Counted from the stretch's first letter, positions 9,061-20,018 are shown. The stretch: DNA of 64,000 nucleotides from Dokdonella immobilis (GCF_900115085.1 NZ_FOVF01000003.1:1-64000), one strand, 5' to 3'. Made by a program: numbers and translations. Notes: generated from the sequence alone by a model not told the origin.

Positions 9061-9810
9061 TCAGCCTTGCCGGCTTGCGGCCATGTCGCTGCAGTACTCG
9101 CGCAGGTGCTCGGGCAGGTCGTCGGGACACACGCCACAGCGCTTGTTGCCGGGAACCGCATAATCGATGAACTTCGGGTAAGGCAGGTCCAGGTTTTCCA
9201 TCAGCCGCACGAAATCCTCCAGCGTGCGGTCCCCGCCCAGGCGCGGATTGCGCTGCTTCTCCTGCGCGATGCTTGAGACCCGGCGTTCCTTGTAATCATG
9301 TGCCGGATAAACGAGGGTATCGCCAGGCAGCGCGAACAACCGGCCGCGCACGCTCTCGTACAGCGCGCGCGAATCGCCGCTCTGGAAATCGGTACGCCCG
9401 CAACCGTCGATCAACAGCGCATCACCGGTGAACACGCGGTCGCCCGCGCCGATGGCGAAATGATTGTCGGTGTGGCCGGGCGTGTGCATCGGGTCGAGCC
9501 GCAGTCCACCAATCTGCAGCGGCACTCCATCCTCGAAGCCGACATCGGTGCATGGCAGCGCATCGAGCGCGGGCGTGGCGATGCGGCTGCCGACCTCACG
9601 CTTGAGCAGCGAGGCGGAAGTGATGTGGTCGGCGTGGATATGCGTGTCGATGGTCATCACCAGCCGCAGGCCGAGACCGTTGACCACATCGAGGTCGCGC
9701 TGCCACGTGGGCATGACCGGGTCGATTAGCACAGCTTCGCCCGTGTCGGCGCAGCCGAGCAGATAGGTGTAGGTCGAGGATACGGGCTCGAACATCTGGC
9801 GGAAAATCAT
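9061..9810 (-). CDS. MBL-fold persulfide dioxygenase, ETHE1/Blh-like (249 aa)
   Basis: The zinc/iron-binding metallo-beta-lactamase signature THIHADH lies at residues 56-62, followed by the HTPGHT and TGDALLIDGCGRTDFQ motifs diagnostic of ETHE1-type persulfide dioxygenases. These oxidise glutathione persulfide to sulfite and glutathione using non-haem iron. The start overlaps the end of the DUF442 gene by four bases (ATGA), so the two are translationally coupled. In other bacteria the two domains are fused as Blh. A sulfite exporter gene upstream completes a plausible pathway. Confidence 0.92.
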   Translation of the reverse strand: MIFRQMFEPVSSTYTYLLGCADTGEAVLIDPVMPTWQRDLDVVNGLGLRLVMTIDTHIHADHITSASLLKREVGSRIATPALDALPCTDVGFEDGVPLQIGGLRLDPMHTPGHTDNHFAIGAGDRVFTGDALLIDGCGRTDFQSGDSRALYESVRGRLFALPGDTLVYPAHDYKERRVSSIAQEKQRNPRLGGDRTLEDFVRLMENLDLPYPKFIDYAVPGNKRCGVCPDDLPEHLREYCSDMAASRQG

Positions 9811-10247
9811 CGCTGCGCTCCATCGTGCTGGGCGAGCATGACTACCGCCGGTTCCAGCGCCTTCAGGCCGGCCTCGCGGCCGCGTTCAAGCGCGCTGTGC
9901 AGCGGGCAACCGCGGTTGAACACCTCGTCCAGAGCGACAATCGCGCCCACCCGGTTGGCACTGGCGCAGTGGATCAGTACGCCGCCCGCCCGGCGCGCCT
10001 CATCGAGCGCTCGCCCAAATTGGCGCACGCGCTCGCGGTCGAGGTCGGCAGCGCCGGTGATCGGCAGTGGCACGTAGTGCAACCCGAGCCGGGCGGCTTC
10101 CGCGGCTTCATCGTACTCCACGGGCTCGTCTGGTGCGCGCAGGTTGATCACGGTGCGCACGCCTGCGCGCGCGAGCCCGGCAAGTTGCGCAGGCGTTGGC
10201 TGTCCGCCCGCGTAATGGCCGTCAGCGTAGGGGAAAGGTGCGTCCAT
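9807..10247 (-). CDS. DUF442 protein-tyrosine-phosphatase-like protein (Blh N-terminal domain type)
   Basis: This 146-residue protein has a cysteine-phosphatase loop, HCASANRVGA (Cys94 to Arg99, C-x5-R-like but shortened), and the early GGQPTPAQL motif of the DUF442/Blh family. In Blh proteins this domain precedes an ETHE1-type domain. Here it is separate, but the genes overlap by four bases and are probably made in equal amounts. It may act on persulfidated proteins or act as a sulfurtransferase-like partner; the exact reaction is not established. AAAGGAGA precedes the ATG. Confidence 0.88.
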   Translation of the reverse strand: MDAPFPYADGHYAGGQPTPAQLAGLARAGVRTVINLRAPDEPVEYDEAAEAARLGLHYVPLPITGAADLDRERVRQFGRALDEARRAGGVLIHCASANRVGAIVALDEVFNRGCPLHSALERGREAGLKALEPAVVMLAQHDGAQR

Positions 10248-10288
10248 GGGAGTCTCCTTTGAAAGATGGTGTGGTGGAGAACGACGGG

Positions 10289-11074
10289 TCAGATCCAGCC
10301 GAGCTCGCCTGCGGTGCGATACAGCATGTAAAGCGCGACGGCGATGATCAGGCCGGCGAACACCACGTTGAGCGCGCCCTTGCGGCCGGCCAGGTGCGTG
10401 GCCAAGCGGGTGCCGAACAGGCTGCCGACCGCACCGCCGCCGATGAATACCGCCGCGAGCGACCAGGCGACCAGCCCGGAGCTCGCGTAGCTCAACGCGG
10501 TGGTCAGCCCGAAGGCCGTCACCGCGAGCAACGACGAGCCGACCGCGAAAAGGATCGGCATGCCGGTCGACGCAATAAGCCCCGGCACCACCAGGAAGCC
10601 GCCGCCGATACCGAAAAAACCCGACAGCAGGCCGGTAGCCGCGCCCGACCCCAGCAGTTTCGGCGCGTTGCCGCGGTTTAGAACCACCGTCGGATCACCT
10701 TCGCGCCCGCGCGAGCGGAACATCATGCCGGCAACCACGAGCATCAACAGCGCGAACAGTGCAAGCAGTTTCTGTCCGTCTATCGCCTTGCCGAGCATTG
10801 CCCCGAACCATGCTCCGAGCACGCCGGTAGTGGCGAACGCTGCGGCGCAACGCCACTTCACGTTGCGTTTGCGGGCATGGTTGGTCAGACCGATCAGTGC
10901 GTTGGCTGCGACCGCGAGTGCACTGGTGCCGATCGCAACATGCGGGTCGTGAATGCCGACCAGGTAGACCATGAGGGGCACCGCGAGGATGGAGCCGCCG
11001 CCGCCGACCAGCCCGAGGGTAAAGCCGACGACGCCGCCGGACAGGGCGCCCATCACGAACTGGAGCGCGGTCAT
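10289..11074 (-). CDS. TauE/SafE family sulfite/sulfonate exporter (261 aa)
   Basis: The protein is almost entirely hydrophobic, with about eight predicted membrane helices. It has the two glycine-rich repeats typical of TauE/SafE (GLVGGGGSILAVPLMVYLVG near the N-terminus and SGFFGIGGGFLVVPGL in the middle). It probably exports sulfite or another sulfur oxyanion made by the downstream persulfide dioxygenase. The ATG at 11074 overlaps the repressor's stop codon (ATGA), with a GGAGG site 8 bases upstream inside the repressor gene. It is the second gene of the operon. Confidence 0.9.
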   Translation of the reverse strand: MTALQFVMGALSGGVVGFTLGLVGGGGSILAVPLMVYLVGIHDPHVAIGTSALAVAANALIGLTNHARKRNVKWRCAAAFATTGVLGAWFGAMLGKAIDGQKLLALFALLMLVVAGMMFRSRGREGDPTVVLNRGNAPKLLGSGAATGLLSGFFGIGGGFLVVPGLIASTGMPILFAVGSSLLAVTAFGLTTALSYASSGLVAWSLAAVFIGGGAVGSLFGTRLATHLAGRKGALNVVFAGLIIAVALYMLYRTAGELGWI

Positions 11075-11418
11075 CGATCGGCCTCCGGGTCGCCGCAGTA
11101 GGTACCATAGAGCACGGCGAGCACGCTGGCCGCCGGACCCTCCGCCAGCGAATAGTGGATCGTCTGTGCCTCGCGGCGTGTGCTCACGAGATTCCTCTCG
11201 CGCAGCACCGCCAGATGCTGCGACAGCGCGGACATGCTCAAGCCGGTCAGCGGCTGCAGCTCGCCGACCGAGGCTTCCCCCTCGACCAGCTGGCACAGCA
11301 CCAGCAGGCGCGCTGGATGGGCCAGCGTTTTGAGTAGCGTCGCGGCTTCATCGGCGTGGCTTGCCATGTCCTCTGGCGAGGGCAGGGCGCGGGCGGTCTT
11401 CTTTGTTGCGTGGGTCAT
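11071..11418 (-). CDS. bigR: ArsR-family persulfide-responsive repressor, BigR/SqrR-like
   Basis: The winged-helix ArsR core includes the recognition helix MSALSQHLAVLRERNLV and wing TRREAQTIHYSL. Counted from the ATG at 11418, cysteines fall at positions 42 (LLVLCQLVEGE) and 108 (YGTYCGDPE). These are the positions of the dithiol pair that forms a polysulfide bridge in BigR/SqrR regulators. The frame opens further upstream at 11505, but that segment overlaps the promoter and does not look like protein. The gene heads the sulfur operon and probably represses itself and the genes below until persulfide is present. Confidence 0.9.
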   Translation of the reverse strand: MTHATKKTARALPSPEDMASHADEAATLLKTLAHPARLLVLCQLVEGEASVGELQPLTGLSMSALSQHLAVLRERNLVSTRREAQTIHYSLAEGPAASVLAVLYGTYCGDPEADR

Positions 11419-11464
11419 GAAAGTGTGGCCTGGGGAATGCCAGATGAAGAATCGCGGGAATTTT

Positions 11465-11493
11465 ATATTAGAAAGATCTAAACTAAACTGCAA
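11465..11493 (-). promoter_or_regulatory. Promoter with overlapping inverted-repeat operator for the bigR-led operon
   Basis: Reading leftwards, TTGCAG (11493-11488) and TAATAT (11470-11465) are separated by exactly 17 bases, a good sigma-70 arrangement. Between and overlapping them lies an AT-rich inverted repeat, TTAGA-N4-TCTAA (11468-11481), in an otherwise GC-rich region. That is where an ArsR-family dimer would block polymerase. The predicted transcript starts about 40 bases before the repressor ATG. Confidence 0.65.
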
Positions 11494-11561
11494 TGGGCTA
11501 AGCATGAGCCCGCAAGTCCAGCCGCGGCCACGCTGATATCTATTGATCCAGTCCTTAACCC

Positions 11562-11683
11562 GGACTCTTCATGACATACACGCGCGCTCGCTTGCGCCTT
11601 GAATCCACGTGACTTTCCGCTCATTCGGCGATGGGGACCGCTACCCCCCCTCAATCGCAAAAAACCGCGTGGATCCAAGGTCC
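11562..11683. repeat. Copy 1 of a ~121-bp hairpin-forming intergenic repeat
   Basis: This segment aligns along its whole length with 17933-18053. Its outer arms, 11597-11611 and 11666-11680, are inverted repeats (15 bases, two mismatches) that flank a shared interior containing CCGCTCATTCGGCGAT and CCTCAATCGC. It lies in the 300-base space between the bigR promoter and the gene-remnant scar. I see no gene in that space. Confidence 0.75.
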
Positions 11684-11813
11684 TGCGCGATCATCACGCG
11701 TATTCCTGAATCGCCCGGGCTAGCAGTTTCAGGCAGCATTTGGCACGCGCGGGTTGGGGAAACAGGTTTTGACGCAGTCCGGTTCATTGCGGGCGCACTA
11801 GCCCACGGGCTTC

Positions 11814-11945
11814 ATCGGGAAGTACCAGTCGGTGGTATCCAGTCCTTCTTGCATTCGTGCTTTCAGCTAGTCGGCGGACTTCGCTGCCCCGACCAACACC
11901 TTTTCGCCCGGCTGCCATCCCTCCGGTGTCGAACTGACTGCCATC
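11814..11945 (-). pseudogene. C-terminal fragment of an AhpC/TSA peroxiredoxin with an internal stop
   Basis: One frame encodes TPEGWQPGEKVLVGAAKSAD, a TAG stop, then LKARMQEGLDTTDWYFPMKP. This is the last ~45 residues of a two-domain peroxiredoxin of the kind that ends in a TDWYF motif. The rest of the gene is missing. At about 11945 the sequence switches directly into a metallo-beta-lactamase remnant, so a deletion joined two neighbouring genes. The intact peroxiredoxin at 8203-8829 has a different C-terminus and is not the source of this piece. Confidence 0.75.
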
Positions 11946-12326
11946 GCGCTGAAACTCGGTGCCTTCCTCAAGCACCTTGCCAATGGTCTGCTGGACTTCG
12001 ACGATTCGTTCGCCAATGCCGATCCGGCCACCCAACTGCTGCTGCAAATAGGGTGGTGCCGAGAGGTGATCGGCGTGGACGTGGGTCTCGAACAGCCTGT
12101 CGACCTCCAGACCGCGATCCGCCACGTGCCGGATGAGCCGCCCGGCATGATCGAATGAAGTACGGCCGCCGGCGCAGTCCAGATCGATTACCGGATCGAT
12201 GATGGCGCAAGCCTTGCTAGCCGGGTCCTCCACGACATGGCTGTTGGTGTTGGTGGATTGATCGAAGCGGCCCGGCACCAATGGCTGGTTGACTGAAGGT
12301 TTGTCACGGGATGGTGTCGGATGCAT
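11940..12326 (-). pseudogene. N-terminal fragment of an MBL-fold hydrolase (persulfide dioxygenase-like)
   Basis: From about 12326 leftwards the frame encodes RFDQSTNTNSHVVEDPASKA, then the metal-binding LFETHVHADHLSAPPYLQ motif, then IVEVQQTIGKVLEEGTEFQ. This matches the first ~125 residues of MBL-fold hydrolases of the ETHE1-like group that accompany peroxiredoxins and LysR regulators. The homology stops at GSQFD and the peroxiredoxin tail follows. All later metal ligands (HTPGHT, the second Asp and His) are lost, so the product cannot be functional. Confidence 0.8.
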
Positions 12327-12522
12327 CGAAGACCTCGGCTTGCAGTTTTTTCGTGGTCCACAGTGCGCCGGTTTGCTGAACATGTAAAACGAATTAATCT
12401 TATTGCTGTGATCGATTTATCCTATATATTTGCATGGGGTCCAGGCTCCCGCCCGGCGCACCCTCCACCGGACAGGTCACGCAGAAGCGCCCCCCGTTTG
12501 TTCCGCCCAATGGAAGTCTGGA

Positions 12523-13440
12523 ATGCCTCAGCTCCCCAACCTCCGCCACCTGAGGTTTCTGGTTGCCCTGCTGGAGCATCAGCATTTCGGCAAAGCCGCG
12601 GCTGCCTGCTTCGTCACTCAGTCGACGCTGAGCGCGGGTATTCGCGAACTGGAGTCGGCATTGGGAGTCAGCGTGGCCGAACGAACCAAGCGCTGCGTGG
12701 TCATCACGCCCTCGGGCCGCCGCATCGGCGAATACGCGCGCAAATTGCTCAAGGATGCAGAAGCCCTTGTGCAGGCTGCGAACGAAGAAGGCCTCCCGAT
12801 GTCGGGCACCTTCGATTTGGGGGTGATCCCCACCATAGCTCCGTTCCTGCTACCCCGCCTGGTGCCGGCTATCGGCAGGCGATTTCCTCGCTTGCGCCTG
12901 AATCTGCGTGAAGACACCACACAAAACCTGCTGGAGCGGATCAGCGACGGACGCCTGGACATAGCGCTGATGGCGTTTCCGTATGAAACCGGGGCGCTCA
13001 AGACCTTCATGCTGTTCGAGGACGCCTACCGGTATGCCTCGGCAAATGCGCCGCGCAGCTGCCAGCGTGTCACGGCGTCCGATCTTGATGCGCAGAACCT
13101 GCTGCTGCTGGAACACAGCCACTGCCTGCATAGCCACGCCCTTCCGTTGTTGGAGCAGGCGGCACGGTCCGAGGGAGCAAGCTTCACCTCCACCAGCCTG
13201 CACACGTTGGCGGCCATGGTCGGCGAAGGCTTGGGCGCGACCCTGCTTCCCGACCTGGCGATCAACGGCGGCATACTTCAGGGCCATGATGTGGTGGTGA
13301 AGCCGCTGCGCGATGCGAACGCGCGGACGATCGGCCTGTGTTGGCGCAACGCCTCGGCACGCTCCGAATCGTTCAGCGTCTTCGGAGAGTTTCTGCGTGG
13401 ATGGGCGCTTGAGACAATCAAGCCTTGGTCAGAAGCATGA
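12523..13440 (+). CDS. OxyR-like LysR-family regulator lacking the resolving cysteine
   Basis: The 305-residue protein has a LysR helix-turn-helix (HFGKAAAACFVTQSTLSAGI, residues 21-40) and an OxyR-type effector domain (GVIPTIAPFLLPRL near 100). The peroxidatic cysteine is present in LLLEHSHCLHSHAL (Cys201). The resolving cysteine expected nine residues later is a leucine, so peroxide sensing by an intramolecular disulphide is not possible. It may sense differently or act as a constitutive regulator of the neighbouring redox genes. The ATG at 12523 has only a weak GGA site. The AT-rich 12390-12430 region upstream probably holds its promoter. Confidence 0.85.
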   Translation: MPQLPNLRHLRFLVALLEHQHFGKAAAACFVTQSTLSAGIRELESALGVSVAERTKRCVVITPSGRRIGEYARKLLKDAEALVQAANEEGLPMSGTFDLGVIPTIAPFLLPRLVPAIGRRFPRLRLNLREDTTQNLLERISDGRLDIALMAFPYETGALKTFMLFEDAYRYASANAPRSCQRVTASDLDAQNLLLLEHSHCLHSHALPLLEQAARSEGASFTSTSLHTLAAMVGEGLGATLLPDLAINGGILQGHDVVVKPLRDANARTIGLCWRNASARSESFSVFGEFLRGWALETIKPWSEA

Positions 13441-13671
13441 GCAGCGCAGCGCTGTCGGTTTGGTTCTGCGTCAGTCCGAGCGTGGCGACTGAAGGGCCTG
13501 GAGGGCGAGGTTAGCGCGCCAATCGCCTCGGGCCGATCGCAGCGCGGTTGTCAACCCACCGCATTGCACCGCGGAACGCAAGCGAGAGGGCCCCTGAACC
13601 ACCCGTGGTTGAGCAGCTACGTGCAGCATGGACGCGACGGTGCCGACCGGCACGACGGCGTGAGGACTGCA

Positions 13672-14250
13672 CTACCGACCCAATTCCAGCCACAGACTGA
13701 CCCGATCCCAGGTGTGCACATCCTCCATGGCCAGGATGCCCTCAAGCATGCGCCGGACGGTCGGGTTGTCGTTGCCGAGATACGCGATCATTTCGCGGCA
13801 GCTGTGGATGGCGGCACGCTCGGCGACCAGGTTCTGCTTGATCATGTCGAGCAGGCCCGATCCTTCGACGTACTCCGAATGGCTGCGCGACAGCAAGCAG
13901 TCCTTCGGGAGGCGGGTTCGGCTCGCCCCCGAGTGCACGATGTGTTGCGCAACCTGGTCGGCGCGCAACTGCGCTTCGTTGGCGTGCCGCAGAAACACCT
14001 GCGCGACGCCCTGGGCATTGATCCCGGTCGCCATGAAGAAGTGCCGCTTGTAGCGCGGCACGGAGAAGATCTCGGTGGCAAGCGCCTCGTTCAGGATGCC
14101 AACCACCGCCTTCCGGTCGGCGGCATAGCCCGGCGTAACGGCAGCTTGTCCGATGTGCCGCCTCGCTCGTTCCCGCAATGCTTTCACGTCTGTAAGAGAG
14201 CGCTTGCTTGCCCCTGGTTCCACCTCATGGCCCGGGTGCTCGTGAGTCAA
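13672..14250 (-). CDS. Ferritin-like (bacterioferritin-type) protein with altered metal site
   Basis: The 192-residue sequence follows a bacterioferritin-like family (AVTPGYAADRKAVVGILNEALATE ... SRSHSEYVEG ... MIKQNLVAERAAIHS ... GILAMEDVHTWD). Glu60 and the C-terminal E-x2-H are kept. The second-helix motif that is normally EEQGH reads EAQLR (92-96), so one Glu and the His ligand are replaced. Iron oxidation is therefore doubtful, and storage, shell formation or DNA binding remain possible. The apparent start is a TTG at 14250 with a weak site. It is in the same orientation as katG and about 100 bases downstream of it. Confidence 0.75.
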   Translation of the reverse strand: MTHEHPGHEVEPGASKRSLTDVKALRERARRHIGQAAVTPGYAADRKAVVGILNEALATEIFSVPRYKRHFFMATGINAQGVAQVFLRHANEAQLRADQVAQHIVHSGASRTRLPKDCLLSRSHSEYVEGSGLLDMIKQNLVAERAAIHSCREMIAYLGNDNPTVRRMLEGILAMEDVHTWDRVSLWLELGR

Positions 14251-14349
14251 TCCGTAGACTCACCGTTAGGTGCATGGAAGTCGCCATTGCGTCTTGCGGC
14301 GCAATGACGACCGACGCTCGTCGCGAGTGGAATCTCTTGACCGACGGGA

Positions 14350-17562
<3,213 letters not shown>

Positions 17563-17621
17563 TTGGTTGGCATAATGATTTAATAATCTTTTGTCTGCTT
17601 TTACACGAATCGCTGCCGATC

Positions 17622-17936
17622 CTAGTATTGGACCGGGTCAGTTCGTCCTGGATCAGGCGGTACAGGGTCGGCACACAGCCCGGCGCAATGACCCACTCGG
17701 TACCGGCATCAAACGAAGAATGCGCCGAGATGAAGGTGGCCAGGAACGCCGGTGCCGGATTGTTCATGTACGCGCCGTTCCAATGCATCGCATTGGCGGC
17801 GCTTCTGGCGAGGGCGAGCAGGGCGCGGATGGCGAAACCGGTCGCCAGCCAGCCGTGGCGGTCGAATTGCGATCTGGCCAGGAACAGGGCGCTGGCGCCG
17901 AGGCCGATACAAATGACGGACGCCTGGACTACTCGG
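17622..17936 (-). pseudogene. Fragment of an integral membrane sensor gene
   Basis: One leftward frame is open over about 105 codons and reads like membrane helices: CIGLGASALFLARSQFDRHG, ATGFAIRALLALARSAAN, then MHWNGAYMNNPAPAFLATF and VPTLYRLIQDELTRSNTR. The final segment resembles the linker that precedes GGDEF domains in some membrane diguanylate cyclases. The frame has no start, and after SNTR no recognisable domain follows. It ends exactly where the hairpin repeat begins. I regard it as a gene remnant; its family is uncertain. Confidence 0.4.
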
Positions 17937-18053
17937 ACTATTCATGAATCCCACCCGCGCTCACTTGCCCCTTGATTCCACACGGCTTTCCGCTCATTCG
18001 GCGATAGAGCCCGCTATCCCTCAATCGCGAAGAGCCGTGTGAAACCAAGGTCC
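17933..18053. repeat. Copy 2 of the ~121-bp hairpin-forming intergenic repeat
   Basis: It aligns with 11562-11683, including CGGACTNTTCATGA at one end and CCAAGGTCC at the other. The inverted arms 17970-17987 and 18033-18050 pair over 18 positions with two mismatches. Several differences from copy 1 occur on both arms and keep pairing. The inner GATAG...CTATC may form a second small hairpin. Confidence 0.75.
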
Positions 18054-18410
18054 ACCCGTTCCCCCTCCGGGCCGGGCGGCATCCAGGGCCGCAGGTCTCG
18101 ATCCGGCGCTGTATCGCCTGTCCGCGGCGCGATTCGCTTCCGCATACCGGAGAGTAGATTGCCGGCCCCGGTTGGCGTCGGCCAGGTGAAGACAGGAAGC
18201 CAGTTCGCGGGTCCGTGAAAACGCCGCTGATCCACCCTGTTTGCAGGACTGTGAACGGCATCACATGCGGGTATGTCCCTGCAGGGTCAGCCTTGTCACT
18301 TGATGTCCATGTGTGTCGCGGGTCCAGTCGCCGCTGACGGCACTATCGCGATCCGGAGGTGGCGCGACCCTTGCATTGACGGGTGCGTCGACCTGAATCG
18401 ATGCACCCCT
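18054..18410. other. Intergenic stretch with no recognisable gene
   Basis: These 357 bases between the hairpin repeat and the GGDEF/EAL-like gene contain only short overlapping frames without family resemblance or good ribosome-binding sites. A frame open from 18273 joins the next gene, but its first 46 codons are cysteine- and arginine-rich in a way unlike protein. I see no RNA gene. Confidence 0.5.
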
Positions 18411-20018
18411 ATGAGAACGGAATCAGCCCAGCCGCAACTCGCCGAGGACGCTGAACGCAGCGACCTGCCCCTGCGCATGGCCGTGGACATGCGCAAGCGC
18501 AATGTCATCCTGCTGGTTCCACCCGCTGAAAAGCTTCCGGAGGGTTGGCAGTTGCCATGGGTCAACGCCGGTTGGCTGGTGACGAACTGCGGCAGTTCCG
18601 AGCGCATTCCCGCAGCGCTGCATGGCCCCGGAGCGTCGGCCCTGGTGGTCTCGCCCTGGGCCGAGATCGGCAAGCCGTCGCTCAGCGGCAGCGTTGCCCG
18701 CGGACTGACCCAGTTGCACGAAGCGCTCGGTCCGGCCAATGACGCCCGGCCGGGCCCGCCGAAAGTGCGCGGAGGCATGGTTCGCCGCGCCGTGTTTCTT
18801 TCCCACCTTGCTGCCGTGGCAGGTTCGGCTGCGGATGGTTGTTGCGCCCTGATGGCGGTGCAGGTCGATCAGGCCCCGAAGCTCAATGCCCAGCTGAGCA
18901 GGATCGCCGTGATCGATCTCGAGGAAAGGATCTGCGCCCGGATCGCCAGCGTCCTCGAAAAGCAGGATGTCACGACGATCTGGCTGGAGTTCGGATTCGG
19001 CGTACTGGTTCATCGCGAGACCAGCGAGGAAATCTGGGAACTGGCCGATCGGCTGCGCGCCAGCGTCGCCGATGAGCCGTTCGCGATCAATGACGAAGCC
19101 ATGAGCCTGTCCGTTTCGGTCGGCCTGGCGCTTTCGCCCAGCGAGAACCGCGACGACGTCGGCCAGCAATGGTTTGCCTCGGCGCACGCCGCCCAGGGCA
19201 TTGCCTGCCGGCACGGCGGCAATCGTTGCGAAGGCCTGCTGACCCGCGACTTCGAGCCGATGCCGGCCGAGCGCGTACTGATCATCCGCGAGTGGGTCGA
19301 GGAGGCCAAGACCGGCGGTAACGTGATGATCGAGTACCAGCCACTGATGCCCCTGCATTCCGCCGCCGCCGAGATCTATTCGGTGCATGCGAAGCTGCGC
19401 GATTACCGGGCTCCGCTCGGTGGCGTGTACCGCGACGAATACCTGCGTCTGGCCCGCGAGGCCGGGGCCATGGTCATGATCGACCGCATGAGCCTGTTTC
19501 ATGCATTCGAGACCCTCGAGCAGGAACATGCGCGTGGTCGTGGCACGCAGGTCATCGTGCCGATCGAACTCGATACCCTCAAGGACATTCCGTGGCGCTG
19601 GTTCGAGGCGGAACTGCGCAGGCGCCAGCATCTGCTCGGACGCCTGATCGTCGAACTGATGGCGGGACCGGTCCTGCTCGACAAGGACAGCGTGAAACGG
19701 ATCGTGCGCCTGCGTCATTACGGCGTGCGCATCGGCCTTTCGGACACCGGCGAGACGCTGGATGAGGTCGCCACCTGGTCGAAACTTCCGGCGGACTTCC
19801 TGCGCTTGCGGCATGCGGTCGCGGCTTCGGTTTCCGCTGATGAATTCCGCGCGGCGGTGGCCCCCTGGAAGTCGAAGGGGCGCAGCCTGATTGTCGACGC
19901 GGTCGAAGAGACCCGGGCGGTGGCCCTGCTCGGCAGCCTCGGCGTCGATCACCTGCGCGGCCACGCCCTCGGCGCGATCGGTCCGCGACTCGACCACGAC
20001 TTTTCCGTTTCGATCTGA
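18411..20018 (+). CDS. Degenerate GGDEF-EAL protein, probably a non-catalytic c-di-GMP effector (535 aa)
   Basis: The protein has the outline of a GGDEF domain (about residues 120-280) followed by an EAL domain (about 290-530). The GGDEF signature has become LEFGFG. In the EAL domain the EAL triplet is SVH after IEYQPLMPL, and the usual metal-binding DDFG is SDTG. It therefore should neither make nor break c-di-GMP and may bind it as a receptor, as FimX-type proteins do. An N-terminal ~110-residue region has no clear family. The ATG at 18411 has no strong ribosome-binding site and is chosen because upstream codons look non-coding. Confidence 0.75.
   Translation: MRTESAQPQLAEDAERSDLPLRMAVDMRKRNVILLVPPAEKLPEGWQLPWVNAGWLVTNCGSSERIPAALHGPGASALVVSPWAEIGKPSLSGSVARGLTQLHEALGPANDARPGPPKVRGGMVRRAVFLSHLAAVAGSAADGCCALMAVQVDQAPKLNAQLSRIAVIDLEERICARIASVLEKQDVTTIWLEFGFGVLVHRETSEEIWELADRLRASVADEPFAINDEAMSLSVSVGLALSPSENRDDVGQQWFASAHAAQGIACRHGGNRCEGLLTRDFEPMPAERVLIIREWVEEAKTGGNVMIEYQPLMPLHSAAAEIYSVHAKLRDYRAPLGGVYRDEYLRLAREAGAMVMIDRMSLFHAFETLEQEHARGRGTQVIVPIELDTLKDIPWRWFEAELRRRQHLLGRLIVELMAGPVLLDKDSVKRIVRLRHYGVRIGLSDTGETLDEVATWSKLPADFLRLRHAVAASVSADEFRAAVAPWKSKGRSLIVDAVEETRAVALLGSLGVDHLRGHALGAIGPRLDHDFSVSI

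Noticed and set aside
11562-11683. Repeat copy 1 considered as an integron attC site
   Set aside because: The outer arms lack the GTTRRRY core and the expected R and L box spacing, and no gene cassette array or integrase is seen.
13441-13671. Leftward frames between the LysR and ferritin-like genes
   Set aside because: Low-complexity arginine/alanine/glutamine sequences of 60 codons with no start context; nothing recognisable in this 231-base spacer.
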